This document shows, piece after piece, positions 11,569 to 22,735 of a DNA stretch of 64,000 nt. The position numbers and the translations under genes were made by a program. The notes under the pieces were generated by a model that had not been told where the DNA came from, did no database searches, and saw only the letters and a list, made by a program, of their open reading frames with translations. Positions within the stretch are counted from its first letter, which is position 1. Each line of letters starts with the position of its first letter. The stretch is from Pegoplata infirma (lineage: Eukaryota; Arthropoda; Insecta; Diptera; Anthomyiidae), in assembly GCA_963921195.1 (NCBI GenBank), contig OY992537.1, positions 200,408,581 through 200,472,580 on the forward strand, written 5' to 3'.

Positions 11569-12366
11569 TACGAGCTTTCTTGTAATTTTACAAGATTTTA
11601 AGCAATAAAGTTGTAAATTTACAACTTTTTTGGCAAAATAAAACTTACAAGAAATTCTCGTAAATTTACTATATTTTTTCTATTAATTTTCAAATGTATA
11701 TTCCTTTTTTGTTGTTTATAAAAATACGATTTTTAGTTTAGTAAAGTTTAGTAAAAAAAAAATCTCAATAAATTAAACAATTCCTATGGTTTTAAAACAT
11801 TAGGTCCTGCATTTTTTTCTTCAAAGCAATCATTATATTTTTTATCGCCAGGCGATCATTTGTTTTGAAGTTTCGGTTCGCTTAGGTTTCGGCCGAATAT
11901 TGGTTTTTTGGCCGAATATTCGTTTCGGTTTCGGTTCGGCCTCGAGTCGGTCGGACTCTAGTATTTTTTTTTTAATTTTTCCGAATTTTGAAAAATTTTG
12001 GAGTTATTTGATTTTTGTAAATTATTTATTTTTTTTTTAATTTATTTTTTATTTATTTTTTTGTTCCATTATTTTTTTGAATTTAAAGTTTAAAAATTAA
12101 ATAAAGAAATATTTAAACATGTTTTTCTTTAAATAGGCCTGCAAATTTCAAAACAACAAAGTTATAAAAAATTTTATAAGCATACATTCCGTTGTTCACT
12201 TATATACAATTTTAAAGCATACTTCTAGGCATATTATAATGAGATTGTTTTTTATATTATATTTACATTAGCTTCTGCTATTACTTATTTTAATATTCAT
12301 ATGTGTTTTCATTTTAGTATTTCTTTTTTCATTTACCAATTTTTTTTTTTCTTAAATTTTTTTAAG
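11569..12366. other. AT-rich DNA with a GGCCGAATATTCG-rich patch
   Basis: Positions about 11867-11965 consist of tandem variants of TTTCGGCCGAATATTCG, forming overlapping palindromes in an otherwise AT-rich stretch. The rest shows no gene. Confidence 0.5.
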
Positions 12367-12368
12367 TA

Positions 12369-12734
12369 CCCGAGTAAAAATTTTCTGGTCTAATCATATA
12401 TAATTTGATACAATCTTATATGAGTTAATATGCTTCCGTATAAATTTATATAAAATATTATCTATCACTTTGATACGGTTGATCCACTTTATATGGTTAG
12501 ATATTGCTCCATATATGATTAGATTCGTATTTTGGTTTTGCTCATCAAATTATATAAAAATAGATATTATAAGATCAATTTGGTCTAATTAGATTTGACC
12601 AAATTCAGGATCAAATTGTAACAATTTTTATATTTTTTGATCTAAAGTAATACAATTAGATATTATTTGATACAACCATTTTACGGATCAAATTAGATCT
12701 ATTTACTAAAATTTGCATAATATTTTTACTAGGG
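12369..12734. mobile_element. 366-bp MITE, TA target
   Basis: TIRs CCCGAGTAAAAATTTTC and CCCTAGTAAAAATATTATG (opposite strand) are flanked by TA on both sides (12367-12368 and 12735-12736). The interior is built from ATAATTTGATC/GATCAAATT-type short inverted words. Non-coding. Confidence 0.7.
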
Positions 12735-14870
12735 TAATGATGCTTTTAAAATATTTATATCCTCAAATATTTGTCATACAAGAAGTATGTTAAGTGTGTT
12801 TTTCATCTATGGTTTTCATGTATGAATAAAAATAAAAAAAACACACACATATATGAAAAAAGAAGTATTTTGTTTTTGTAGCAATTTTTTAAATTAATTA
12901 TATGATTTATATATTCAGGCTCTTGTCTTTTAATTTATTACTATATTTTATGGGGAGTCCTGCTGCTCTATGGCTAATAGAAACTTTGCGTTAGGGAAGA
13001 CGGAAATTTTAAATTATTTTAGTTTCTTGTAATGAAAAAAGGTTTTGCATGTCTTATATAGAATTTAAGAGATTTTTAGTTAGAACATTTTAAAAGCAGA
13101 ATTTTTGCTAAAAGTGTAAATGTAAGACCCAAACTTAGATTGAGAAATCTGCGACTCACTTTGTTATAAAGCAATTTTTTTTGTAATTTTCTTTCAAAGA
13201 TTTGGCTAGGATGTCTTTGAGTGATTGCAATGAAAAATAGTAGTAGTATAAGTTCAATTTATTAAAGCATATCTTGAGGAGGTAAGTTGCATTTATTAAA
13301 GCATACCTTTAGGAGAATAAGTGCAAATGATCAAAATATGTGGGCCGTACAAAGGTGCTACCACTTCTTTCTAACCTAAAACTTTTACAAAAATTTCTAA
13401 TTTTTAGCCTTCTCTAATTTCAATGTTTGCAAATATTAGTATGTGTTATATGTTAATATATCCTTTAGTTTGTATTTTTTATTCTCCAAAATTTGTCACA
13501 CATTCTCAGCATGCATGTTTTTGGTAGACCATATATAAACTTTAGCCTTAATGTAGGCTATAAAAACCATTACATTCTCAGGGTAAATTTTATGATTAAA
13601 AACACTTGGTCTTTAGTTCTTGGGAGTTGTACTACTAAGTAGTATTTGTTGTAATAGTCGTATTGTGTGCACTACAAAAAAAAAAGAACATTTGAGTAAT
13701 TTTAGTATATTAAAGCATATTTGTGGTTAGCAAACATTTTCTTTTTATTGGGATGAGTGTAAATGGATTTTTAAATTTTTATAATTTTTTAAATGAGAAA
13801 AATTTAATTGAAGCCTTATTTTAGAGACGTAATTTGTCTAAGACTAAATTTTAAATATTTCAAAATTTTTTGTTGCATATCTTAAGGATGATATTACATG
13901 TTTGTTTACAAATGCATATTTTAGGGCTAATTTAATAATATAAAATATATTGCATATTTTTAGGTTTGTTTAGTTTAACAAGTTATCTGTTAACTAAAAA
14001 GACGTTACAAAAATGATTAATTATGCGATTTTTGTGGATGACGTGTTAATTCATAAATGCCTGTTTTTCCACCACCTGCAAAATCAGTCATATCTCATTT
14101 TACAATAATACACGTATTGCATATTTTTAGGCGTATTAAATGTCATAAAAATATATTGCATATTTTAGGGTTTATTTAATATAAAATTCTCCTCCACTTA
14201 TCTAAATCCTAAATCCCAATTGTATTTATTAAAAAAATACATAAACTCAAACCAAATACTTAATATTAAAAAAATACCTAAACTCAAACTAAATACTTTC
14301 CAAAATTTATAACCACAATCTATCACTTTATTTATTAATATATTTTTTGGTTTGACACAATCATATAGTTTTATGATTTTTATTTGATTTGTCAGTACTT
14401 TAACTATAATATCATATTTATTTTCATTCACTGCCTCTAAAGCAAACCCGAAAAAAAACAAAAAAAAAAAAAACATTTTTCTTTTTTAATGGTGCAAACT
14501 GCCACTGCTGACAATATAAATGCTGCAGCATTTCATAAAAATATATATATATATATTTGAAGAAATAAAAACCACCATGAAAAATCATAAAAAGGTAAAC
14601 ATCTATAAAAATGCTTCATAAATTTTATGCTGAGCCTTCTCCAGAGACAATAAAATTTGAAAGGCGAACAACAACAGAAAATTCCCACAACTATAATAAC
14701 TGTCTTTCACAAAAATGTATAAACTTTTAGCCTATAAAAATATCATATAAAATATGTTTTAATAGACAGTGGAATCAACCAAAAGTGGATAAGGTCGAAT
14801 AGTTTTAATGTTTGAAAACTATAGTTTTTGATTTTGCTGGTCTATGTGTTTTAGAATTACAATTAAGAAC
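12735..14870. other. AT-rich intergenic DNA, no gene seen
   Basis: No supported ORF. Repeated phrases of the type TTGCATATTTTTAGG recur at 13910-14190, and ATTTATTAAAGCATA twice at 13258-13306. Nothing else is structured. Confidence 0.4.
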
Positions 14871-14879
14871 TGGGCACCA

Positions 14880-17515
14880 GCTTGGGCGCCATTTACTTCA
14901 GAATTAAGCTAGTTAATTTTTGTGAATATTTTTTTTTAAACCGAATTGAATGGTAAACATATAAACAGCTGGTGCTGGGACCCCTTCTTAGGCGCCATTT
15001 TCTTCAGAATTCTGTTAGTCAATTTAAATTGTTTTTTTTTTTTATCAAAACCGAATTGAAACCGAATGGTAAACACATGAACAGCTGGTGCTAGGTGGAT
15101 TCCATTCTACCGCTTCACTTTAAATTTTAAACGCACATTCAGCATTTGGTTATTCAATCTTTCGACGCTGCTTCAACAGTTTTTCAATGATAAGTAAATA
15201 GAGTGTGCTGAGCGAAATGGTATTTACTGATGATTTGTTGAATCGTTTTCGAAAATTTTTCCTAACTCTTCTTTATTGTCGATGGTCACTGTGTTTTTGC
15301 TTTGCGCTTCGGAACGAAGTCCCTAAATGGGCGCCAGATGTTGAAAGTTCTTTTAAACATTTTTTCTAAAATTTCTGTGTAACCTGTAGCAAATTTCTTA
15401 ATTTGCGAACACCAAATTTAAACCGAAACCACGGTTTTGATTTTGTCAGGCTACACACTCGAGCCCCTGTTTTGGCGCCATTTACTTTAACATTTTGTCA
15501 GTTAATTTTATTGAAATAATCGAGTAAATTTCTTAATTTTCCAAAACCGAAATAAAACCCAACCGATTGCTTAGCAGCTTAGAATTTATTCGACTTTCTG
15601 TCGCTGACAGTTTGCGATTAGAAACCTGGGCCCTACACTGGGCGCCATTTATTTAAAAATTATAATAGTAATTTTTTCTAAAGTTCTATGTTATCTAGAG
15701 AAAATTTTTTAATAAAATCAAAAATGCAATTTTTGGATTTGTCGTCTTATGGTTATTTCTTAATTTTTCAAAAACCAAAATAAAACTGAACCGATTTAGA
15801 TTTATTTTGCATTCTTTCGTTTCTTAATTTTTCAAAACCAAAATAAAACTGAACCGATTTAGATTTATTTTGCATTCGTTCGTTGACGCTGGTCTTCGAA
15901 TTTTCAGTTTTAGATTGAAAACCTGGGCCCTACACTGGTAAATTTTTCCAGTTCTTTGTTGTCTAGTGAAAAATTAAAAGTGCAATTTTTGGATTTGTCG
16001 TCTTGTTGGTTTCAGTATTGCCACAAGGAATCAGAACCCTGATTGGGCGCCATTTGTTTAAAAATTAGGTTAATAAATTTCTTAATTTTCCAAAACCGAA
16101 ATAAAGCTCAACCGATTGCTTAGCAGCCGAGAATTTATTTCGACTTTCTGTCGTTGATGGTGGTCTCTGCATTTACAGTTTGCGATTGGAAACCTGGGCC
16201 CCACACTGGGCGCCATTTATTTAAAAATTATTGCCATATACGATAAAAAACTTGATTTGGCGCCATTTGCTTAAAGATAAGGTTAATAAATTTCTTAATT
16301 TTCCAAAATTGAAATAAACCCGAACCGATTGCTTATCAGCTGGGAATTTATTTCGACTTTCTGTCGTTGACCCTGGTCTCCGAATTTTTAGTTTGCGATA
16401 AAAAACTTGGGCCCTACACTGGGCGCCATTTATTTAAAAATTATAATAGTAAATTTTTTTCAGTTTTATGTTGTCTAGTGAACATTTTTTAATAAAATCA
16501 AAAATGCAATGTTTGGATTTGTCATCCTGTGGGTTTCAGTATTGCCACAACGTATCAGCACCCTGATTGGGCGCCATTTGTTTAAAAATTAGGTTAATAA
16601 ATTTCTTAATATTCCAAAACCGAAATTAAACTGAACCGATTTCTAAGCAGCTGGGAATTTATTTTGAAGTTCTTTCTTTGACGCTGGTCTCTGCATTTAC
16701 AGTTTTCGATTGGAAACCTGTGCCCCACACTGGGCGCCATGTATTTAAAAAATATAATAGTAAATTTTTCTAAAGTTCTATGTTATCTAGAGAAAATTTT
16801 TTAATAAAATCAAAAGTGCAATTTTTGAATTTGTCGTCTTGTGGTGTGTTTCGGCATTGCCATATACGATCAAAACCCTGATTGGGCGCCATTTGCTTAA
16901 ACATTAGGTTAATAAATTTCTTAATTTTCCAAAACCGAAATAAAACTGAACCGATTGCTAAGCAGATGGAAATTTATTCCGACTTTTTGTCGTTGACCCT
17001 GGTCTCTGCATTTCCAGTTTGCGATGGAAAACCTGGGCCCTATACTGGGCGCCATTTATTTAAAAAATATAATAGTAAATTTTTCTAAAGTTCTATGTTA
17101 TCTAGAGAAAATTTCTAAATAAAATCAAAAGTAAAATTTTCGGATTTATCGTCTTGTGTGTTTCAGCATTGCCATATGGAATCAGAACCCTCAATGGGCG
17201 CCATTTGCTTAAACATTAGGTAAATAAATTTCTTAATTTTCCAAAACCGAATAAAGCTGAGAATTTATTTCGAATTTCTGCCGTTGACGCTGGTCTCTGC
17301 ATTTACAGTTTGCGATTGGAAACCTGGCCCCACACTGGGCGCCATTTATTTAAAAATTATAAAAGTAAATTTTTCTAAAGTTCCATGTAATCTAGAGAAA
17401 ATTTCTTAATATAATCAAAAGCGAAATATTTGGATTTCTCATCTTGCGTGTTTCAGCATTGCCATATAAAATCAGAGCCCTGATTGTGCTTGATTTGTTT
17501 TAAAATTAGGTTTTT
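14880..17515. repeat. satellite-like tandem array, unit ~312 bp
   Basis: The motif GGGCGCCATTTATTTAAAAA recurs near 15641, 16208, 16421, 16732, 17047 and 17337. A second motif (GATTGGGCGCCATTTG type) recurs near 16044, 16569, 16884 and 17196. In the regular part the spacings are about 290-315 bp. Each unit also holds AATTTCTTAATTTTCCAAAA, a GACTTTCTGTCGTTGA phrase and TTTCAGCATTGCCATA. Units before about 15560 are more diverged. The array is non-coding and is ended by the mini-me insertion at 17524. Confidence 0.8.
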
Positions 17516-17731
17516 ATTTTTTTGTATACCCTCCACTCTAGTGATAGAGGGTATATATAAGTTTGTCATTCCGTTTGTAACACCTCGAAATATTGGTCTA
17601 GGACCCCATAAAAAATATATGTTTATGATCCTCGATCGATTTTAAGACGATCTAGCGATGTCCGTCCATCCGTCCGTCTGTCTGTCTGTTGAAAACACGT
17701 TAACTTTTGAAAGACTTTACACAGGCTCCTA

Positions 17732-18609
17732 CACACAAAATAATTAGTAGATTTACTATTTTTTTTTCTAATGCTGGTTAGCTAAATTTAAGCAAATTTT
17801 TAGTTGAGATTAGCATGTTAGCAAAAATATCTTGTAAACTTCATTTAGCGAGTTAGCAATTTTAAACATAATTTTAACTATTTTTTTTTGCTAAATTTAA
17901 AATTGAGTTGACCAAATTTTTACAAGCTTTTTTGCTAATATCAGCAAAAATAAATGGTAATTTTTTTTTTATTTTCAGAAAACTTAAAATGGCGCTATTT
18001 CGGAAACTAAGCCAGATAGAGCAAAATGGAGGACATTTTTGGTTCTCGAGTTCTCCATAGTATAGCCGGTCCTCTTCACATGTGTGGACCCTAATGGGTC
18101 CTAACTTTGGATCCAAAAAAGTTAGCATTCCCGAAAATTTTAAAATGCTCATATCTCGGTAAATATTGCCGACACAACAAAAAGTCCAAAAGCATTTTTG
18201 TAGCTCTCAACACGTAGAACAAGACCGCAAAATAACCAAAAGCTCTCCGAGTAATATTTTTGAAGTTATCGAGTTTTGTAATTCTCAAAACCCCGGTGGT
18301 CCCCTAAAATCACGTATCTAAAAAATAAAGCAAGGTAGAGCGAAACGGACACAAATTTTGGATCAAAAACTATGACGATTTTTAAGGAACCCAACTAGGC
18401 CCATCGGGGTCTGGGTCTATCGGGTCCGAACCCAAATGGGGTCCTCAAATGTGTATGAACTTAGTTGAAATAAAAATAATTTCAGTTAACTAATTTTTAG
18501 CAAAACGTTTTTGCTAACTTTACCAAAAAAATTGTGGGTTCAAAATCAGCAAATTTTCTTGTAGGTTTACAAGCTTTTTTTGCTAACTTTACAGTTTTTT
18601 TTTAGTGTG
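17732..18609. mobile_element. 878-bp MITE rich in GCTAAC/GTTAGC words (copy A)
   Basis: It starts CACACAAAATAATTAGTAGA and ends TTTTTTTTTAGTGTG, with TA on both sides. A second copy with the same internal phrases (AGATTAGCATGTTAGCAAAA, GCCAGATAGAGCAAAATGGA, ATTGTGGGTTCAAAATCAGC) lies at 61630-62434. Short imperfect TIRs and TA targets suggest a Tc1/mariner-type MITE. Its right part (from 18238) belongs to the 588-bp duplication. Confidence 0.7.
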
Positions 18610-19416
18610 TAGGGTATAAACATGGTAAGTCACAAAAATATTTTGCAACGTATTTTTGTCACTCAACAATATTTTTATACAAAAACAAAAAAAAAACAGT
18701 ACACTCGAAAAAATTTTACACTCAAAAAAAGTAAAATATTTCTAATCAAAAACTTTATTTTTTTCACGTTAGAAAATTTACTATCACTTAAAAAGGGCAT
18801 TGTGGAGGGTATTCATAGATTGTTGAATAAAAGCTCTCCGAGTAATATTTTTGAAGTTATCGAGTTTTGTAATTCTCAAAACCCCGGTGGTCCCCTAAAA
18901 TCACGTATCTAAAAAATAAAGCAAGGTAGAGCGAAACGGACACAAATTTTGGATCAAAAACTATGACGATTTTTAAGGAACCCAACTAGGCCCATCGGGG
19001 TCTGGGTCTATCGGGTCCGAACCCAAATGGGGTCCTCAAATGTGTATGAACTTAGTTGAAATAAAAATAATTTCAGTTAACTAATTTTTAGCAAAACGTT
19101 TTTGCTAACTTTACCAAAAAAATTGTGGGTTCAAAATCAGCAAATTTTCTTGTAGGTTTACAAGCTTTTTTTGCTAACTTTACAGTTTTTTTTTAGTGTG
19201 TAGGGTATAAACATGGTAAGTCACAAAAATATTTTGCAACGTATTTTTGTCACTCAACAATATTTTTATACAAAAACAAAAAAAAAACAGTACACTCGAA
19301 AAAATTTTACACTCAAAAAAAGTAAAATATTTCTAATCAAAAACTTTATTTTTTTCACGTTAGAAAATTTACTATCACTTAAAAAGGGCATTGTGGAGGG
19401 TATTCATAGATTGTTG
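18238..19416. repeat. exact 588-bp direct tandem duplication
   Basis: Positions 18238-18825 and 18829-19416 are identical base for base as far as I could read, offset by 591 bp and separated only by AAT. Each unit joins the right part of the MITE to the right part of the mini-me copy, so the duplication happened after the MITE inserted. Perfect identity in neutral DNA implies a very recent event, or an assembly artefact. Confidence 0.85.
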
Positions 19417-20148
19417 TTTTTTAATTTCTTTGTTATTTCGGGTGAATTTCTTTATTTCTTCAAAGTAAATTCCTTAAAGTCTTTAAAACGAAACCGATCG
19501 GTTTGGAATTTGTCGGTTATTTACATTATTTAAGCGATACTGACTTGATATCTTCAATTGTGTTTTGCTTTGTAAAGAAATTTGTGAAAAAGGTCTGTCC
19601 ACTTTTCGTAGTCCGTTTTCGGTAGATCATACTGTTTATAAATCTAACAAAAGATTGTTCATACAGAAGAAGTTATATATAATAAAAAGAAAATATATAT
19701 AATGCAACAAAATTCATATAAACACATACAACTTATGAAGGATGTTTCAAAGTCCTAGTTGGAAATAAATTTTGACTCAAAACTATTTTACAAACAAGTA
19801 AAAATTAAATTCGACTCGGTCGAATCCATGAATACCCTCTACAATGCCTAAAAACCCATTTTTTTGGGCGTTTTTGGTTTCTTTAACGTCAAAATAAATA
19901 AAAATTTTCAAAGATTCTGACTAGAATTGACATTAAAAATCCTACTGACGATAACACAATAACTGGAGTGTTTAAAACGGGTGGTTGTGACGTCTAAGAT
20001 GACGACTAGCCTCTGTTGTTAATGGTCTGAATATGACAAAAAAAATATCTGTAGTTTGATTGCTGACTGGGCAAGAGATTTAATCAAAATTGACATTTAT
20101 GTTAAAGCAATTACATATTAACAAAACAAACAGACATTTACAATTTTA
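19417..20148. other. intergenic DNA with a mini-me terminus relic
   Basis: No gene. About 19795-19835 is an isolated minus-orientation mini-me end (TTAAATTCGACTCGGTCGAA...ATACCCTCTACAATG). Positions 19954-19981 (ACACAATAACTGGAGTG...) are matched 24/28 at 29195-29222, on the other side of the retrotransposon complex. Confidence 0.5.
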
Positions 20149-20157
20149 CTGGTGATG
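20149..20157. repeat. 9-bp TSD of the minus-strand retrotransposon
   Basis: CTGGTGATG here and at 28163-28171 brackets the whole nested complex. It marks the insertion of the older, minus-strand element as one 5'-truncated unit. Confidence 0.8.
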
Positions 20158-20182
20158 GTTAGGTTAGGTTAGGTTAGGTTAG
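20158..20182 (-). repeat. (TTAGG)n / (CCTAA)n 3' tail of the retrotransposon
   Basis: The plus strand shows about five TTAGG units; on the coding strand of the element they form its 3' tail, directly against the TSD. The tail of the nested element ends in only one comparable unit (ACCTAACC, 27781-27788). TTAGG is also the ancestral arthropod telomere repeat, but the single-copy flank and TSD show that this is an interstitial insertion tail. Confidence 0.8.
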
Positions 20183-20252
20183 GGTGGGGGTGTCCGATTG
20201 ACACCTCGCATAGACCTCTTGGTCCATAGCGGTACCACAAAACTTTTTTCCG

Positions 20253-22583
20253 CTAGCGGTGCAAATTAAACACGTTCAAAGTCATTGCGAATCTTTTCAA
20301 TATCCTAAGATCCATTTGCGTTATATCCTCCAAAGTACCGAAACTTATCTGACCGGTAATGGATCGGCGACTCCTTGCCACAGCTGGGCAGTGACAAAGT
20401 ATGTGTTCCATCGTTTCATCTACTCCTGGTGAAGCGCATCTTTTACAACTAGCGTCTGAAGTAAGTCCAATATTCTTGGCATGGATGCCGATAAGACAAT
20501 GACCAGTTATTATCCCAGTCAGAGCTCGGCATTCCCTTCTCGTAAGTGATAGTAGATATTGAGTTTTCCCTTGATCATAAGTTGGCCACAAAGTTCTGCT
20601 GATTTTGCATGTTGTCAGTTCTCTCCACCTCCTGTTTGCCTTTGCAACATTGATGGAATTCCGTTTAAGTTTATAGTGTTGAAGTGGTGGTAAAACTGGC
20701 ACCATGGTACCTAAACCATCAGCTCCAAGTTTTGCGAGTTCATCTGCCTTTTCATTTCCCTGTATTCCGTTGTGTCCTGGTACCCATAATAAATTAACCT
20801 GGTTGTGTAGACACAGCATCTGCAAGTTCTCGTAACATTGTAAAACTATTTTAGATTTAATATAATATCCTTGAAGAGCCTTCAAGGCGGCCTGACTATC
20901 TACGTAAAAATTTATGGTTGTTCCCTTGGTTTCCCTGATATGTTCCACAGCTTTAGTTATGGCAACTATTTCAGCCTGAAATATGCTCGAGTCCAAAGGT
21001 AGGTTAAAAGAAAAGTTCTGGTTTTGTTCCACGTTCGTAAAACCCGCGCCTACTCCATGTGTTTGTTTGGATCCGTCGGTAAAGATATTTACGGTGTCTG
21101 CAGGGGTGTCCTGCCAGTTAGACCAATATTCTCGAGTTGGAAATCTTATTTCATATTTCCGGTCGAAAAATAGTTTGGGCACTAAGTAATCCGAATCAAT
21201 ATTATTTATATTGTCCATGTTACTGTGTCCAAAATTGCGAAACTTAAACCAATTTGACTCTTTAAGTCTAAGGCAAGCCTTGTAAGCTTCACCTTTCGCA
21301 AAAACGTCAATTGGTATAAGGTGCAATAAGGCGTCAATAGAGTTGGCCGATGTTGTTCTCAAAGCTCCTGTAATACTACATCCCATAAGCCGTTGAAGTC
21401 TTTGAAACTGCTTTAGTATCACATCCCTTTCAAGTGCCTTATACCAGACTAACACTCCGTATAGTAAGATTGGTCTTACTACTGAAGTATAAATCCAGTA
21501 CGTAACTCTAGGCTCTAAACCCCAGGTACTACCGAACATTTTCTTACACGCGTAGTAAGCATTGTTAGCCTTTTTTATTCTCTCAACTGTGTTCATTTTC
21601 CAAGAGAGCTTACTGTCCAAAATCACTCCTAAAAATTTCGCATGAGGGGATTGTGGAATCTCAACTCCACCGACACGAATCTTCCTAAAATTTGGGATCT
21701 TATACTTTCTCGTAAAAAGAACTATTTCGGTCTTTTTCGGGTTAACGTTGAGTCCGTTATCTGATGCCCACTTCCATACCATCTTCAGTGACCCTTCAAG
21801 TAAATCGGGTATCGTGTCCGGATATTTCCCACAGGACAATATTACGACGTCGTCCGCATAAGCGATGGTTGAAGTTCCCAGTTTTTTCAGTATAGGGTCT
21901 ACCACTAACAGCCAGAGTAAAGGTGATAAAACTCCGCCTTGCGGTGTACCCCTAGTCGCGTAACGTGAGGCCTTAGCATGACCCCATTCAGCTGTAATTT
22001 CCCGATTGGAAAGCATTCGCTTAACCCACATGATTATGCAGTGACTAATAGATGCATTGTTCATCGCATCAATTATTGACTCCGTATTCACGTTATTAAA
22101 AGCGCCTTCAATATCAAGAAATGCTGCCATGGCATATTCTCTATATTCAAGAGATGTCTCTATCCTCTGTACTAACGAATGGAGTGCTGTTTCTATGGAT
22201 TTACCCTGCTGATAAGCATGTTGCGAATCCGATAGAAAGTTTGGCGCCAGGTTAGCCCTTATATGTAAATCCAATAATCTCTCTAGAGTTTTCAGTAAAA
22301 ACGACGTCAAACTAATCGGTCTGTAATCCTTAGCGGTCGCGTGGTTAATTTTACCACTTTTAGGTAAGTACGTTATAATGGCCTTTCGCCATGCGATAGG
22401 TATGTAACACAACCTTAAACAGGCATGGAAAATTGTCAATAAGTATGGCGTTATGCCATTAGCAACATTTTGCAACATGGCAGGTATAATACCGTCTGGT
22501 CCAGGCGATTTGTATGGTTGAAATGAACTTAATGCCCATTTTACACGATCGGTGGTTAAAAGATGTTCAGGAATTTCCAAAAT
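20253..22583 (-). pseudogene. retrotransposon ORF2, C-terminal portion: reverse transcriptase, RNase H, Cys/His motif
   Basis: A 775-residue open frame counted from the Met at 22580; that Met is not a native start, since the frame came from the exon-like piece at 27789-28162 before the nested insertion. The reverse transcriptase copies element RNA at the nicked target. It shows SPGPDGI near residue 25, DIEGAFNNV at about 156, GTPQGGVLSP at 211 and the catalytic YADD at 241-244. RNase H, which would remove the RNA template, follows with Asp502 in FTDGS, Glu537 in FQAE, Asp561 in VDSQ, and His603 and Asp613 in the VPGH...KADELA segment. A C-terminal Cys/His cluster (KRCASPG...EHILCHCP) is present. 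The frame has no stop or shift, so the copy is not old. It is dead nevertheless: no ORF1, no endonuclease, and split. The protein is clearly related to the nested element's ORF2 but belongs to a different family. Confidence 0.9.
22575..22583. repeat. 9-bp TSD of the intact retrotransposon (left copy)
   Basis: TTCCAAAAT occurs here and at 27789-27797. Taking out 22584-27797 restores one continuous reading frame of the interrupted minus-strand ORF2 across the join (Val-Ile-Leu-Glu-Ile-Pro), which proves the junctions. Confidence 0.9.
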
Positions 22584-22735
22584 TTTTTTTTTTTTCGTTC
22601 AACTGTTGACGAGTGTGGACGTGTTTTATTTTAACTCCGTGCTATAAATTGAATTACTAAAATTGTTCGTAATAGGTTTGTTCGTAATAGGTATTTTTGT
22701 GATATTTTCATTACCACATCAAGGAAAATGAAAAT

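Larger units (their letters stand above)
17524..19416 (+). mobile_element. mini-me-like copy broken by a MITE, its right part duplicated
   Basis: The left part, TATACCCTCCACTCTAGTGA to the (GTCC/GTCT)n run near 17650-17690 and AACTTTTGAAAGACTTT, ends at 17731 where a TA-flanked MITE is inserted. The right part (TAAGTCACAAAAATATTTTG...GTGGAGGGTATTCATAGAT) follows at 18612-18825 and again at 19203-19416. Material between CTCC and the right part is missing relative to full copies. Confidence 0.7.

Noticed and set aside
14880..17515. CRISPR array
   Set aside because: The repeats are about 312 bp with no short repeat-spacer alternation, and the window is eukaryotic.
18622..19533. Two near-identical small plus-strand frames
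   Set aside because: They lie in the duplicated A-rich right end of a mini-me copy and are open only because the DNA is A-rich; no domain.
20158..20182. TTAGG repeats as a telomere or telomere-targeted insertion
   Set aside because: Only about five units, placed at the 3' end of a retrotransposon between it and a unique TSD.
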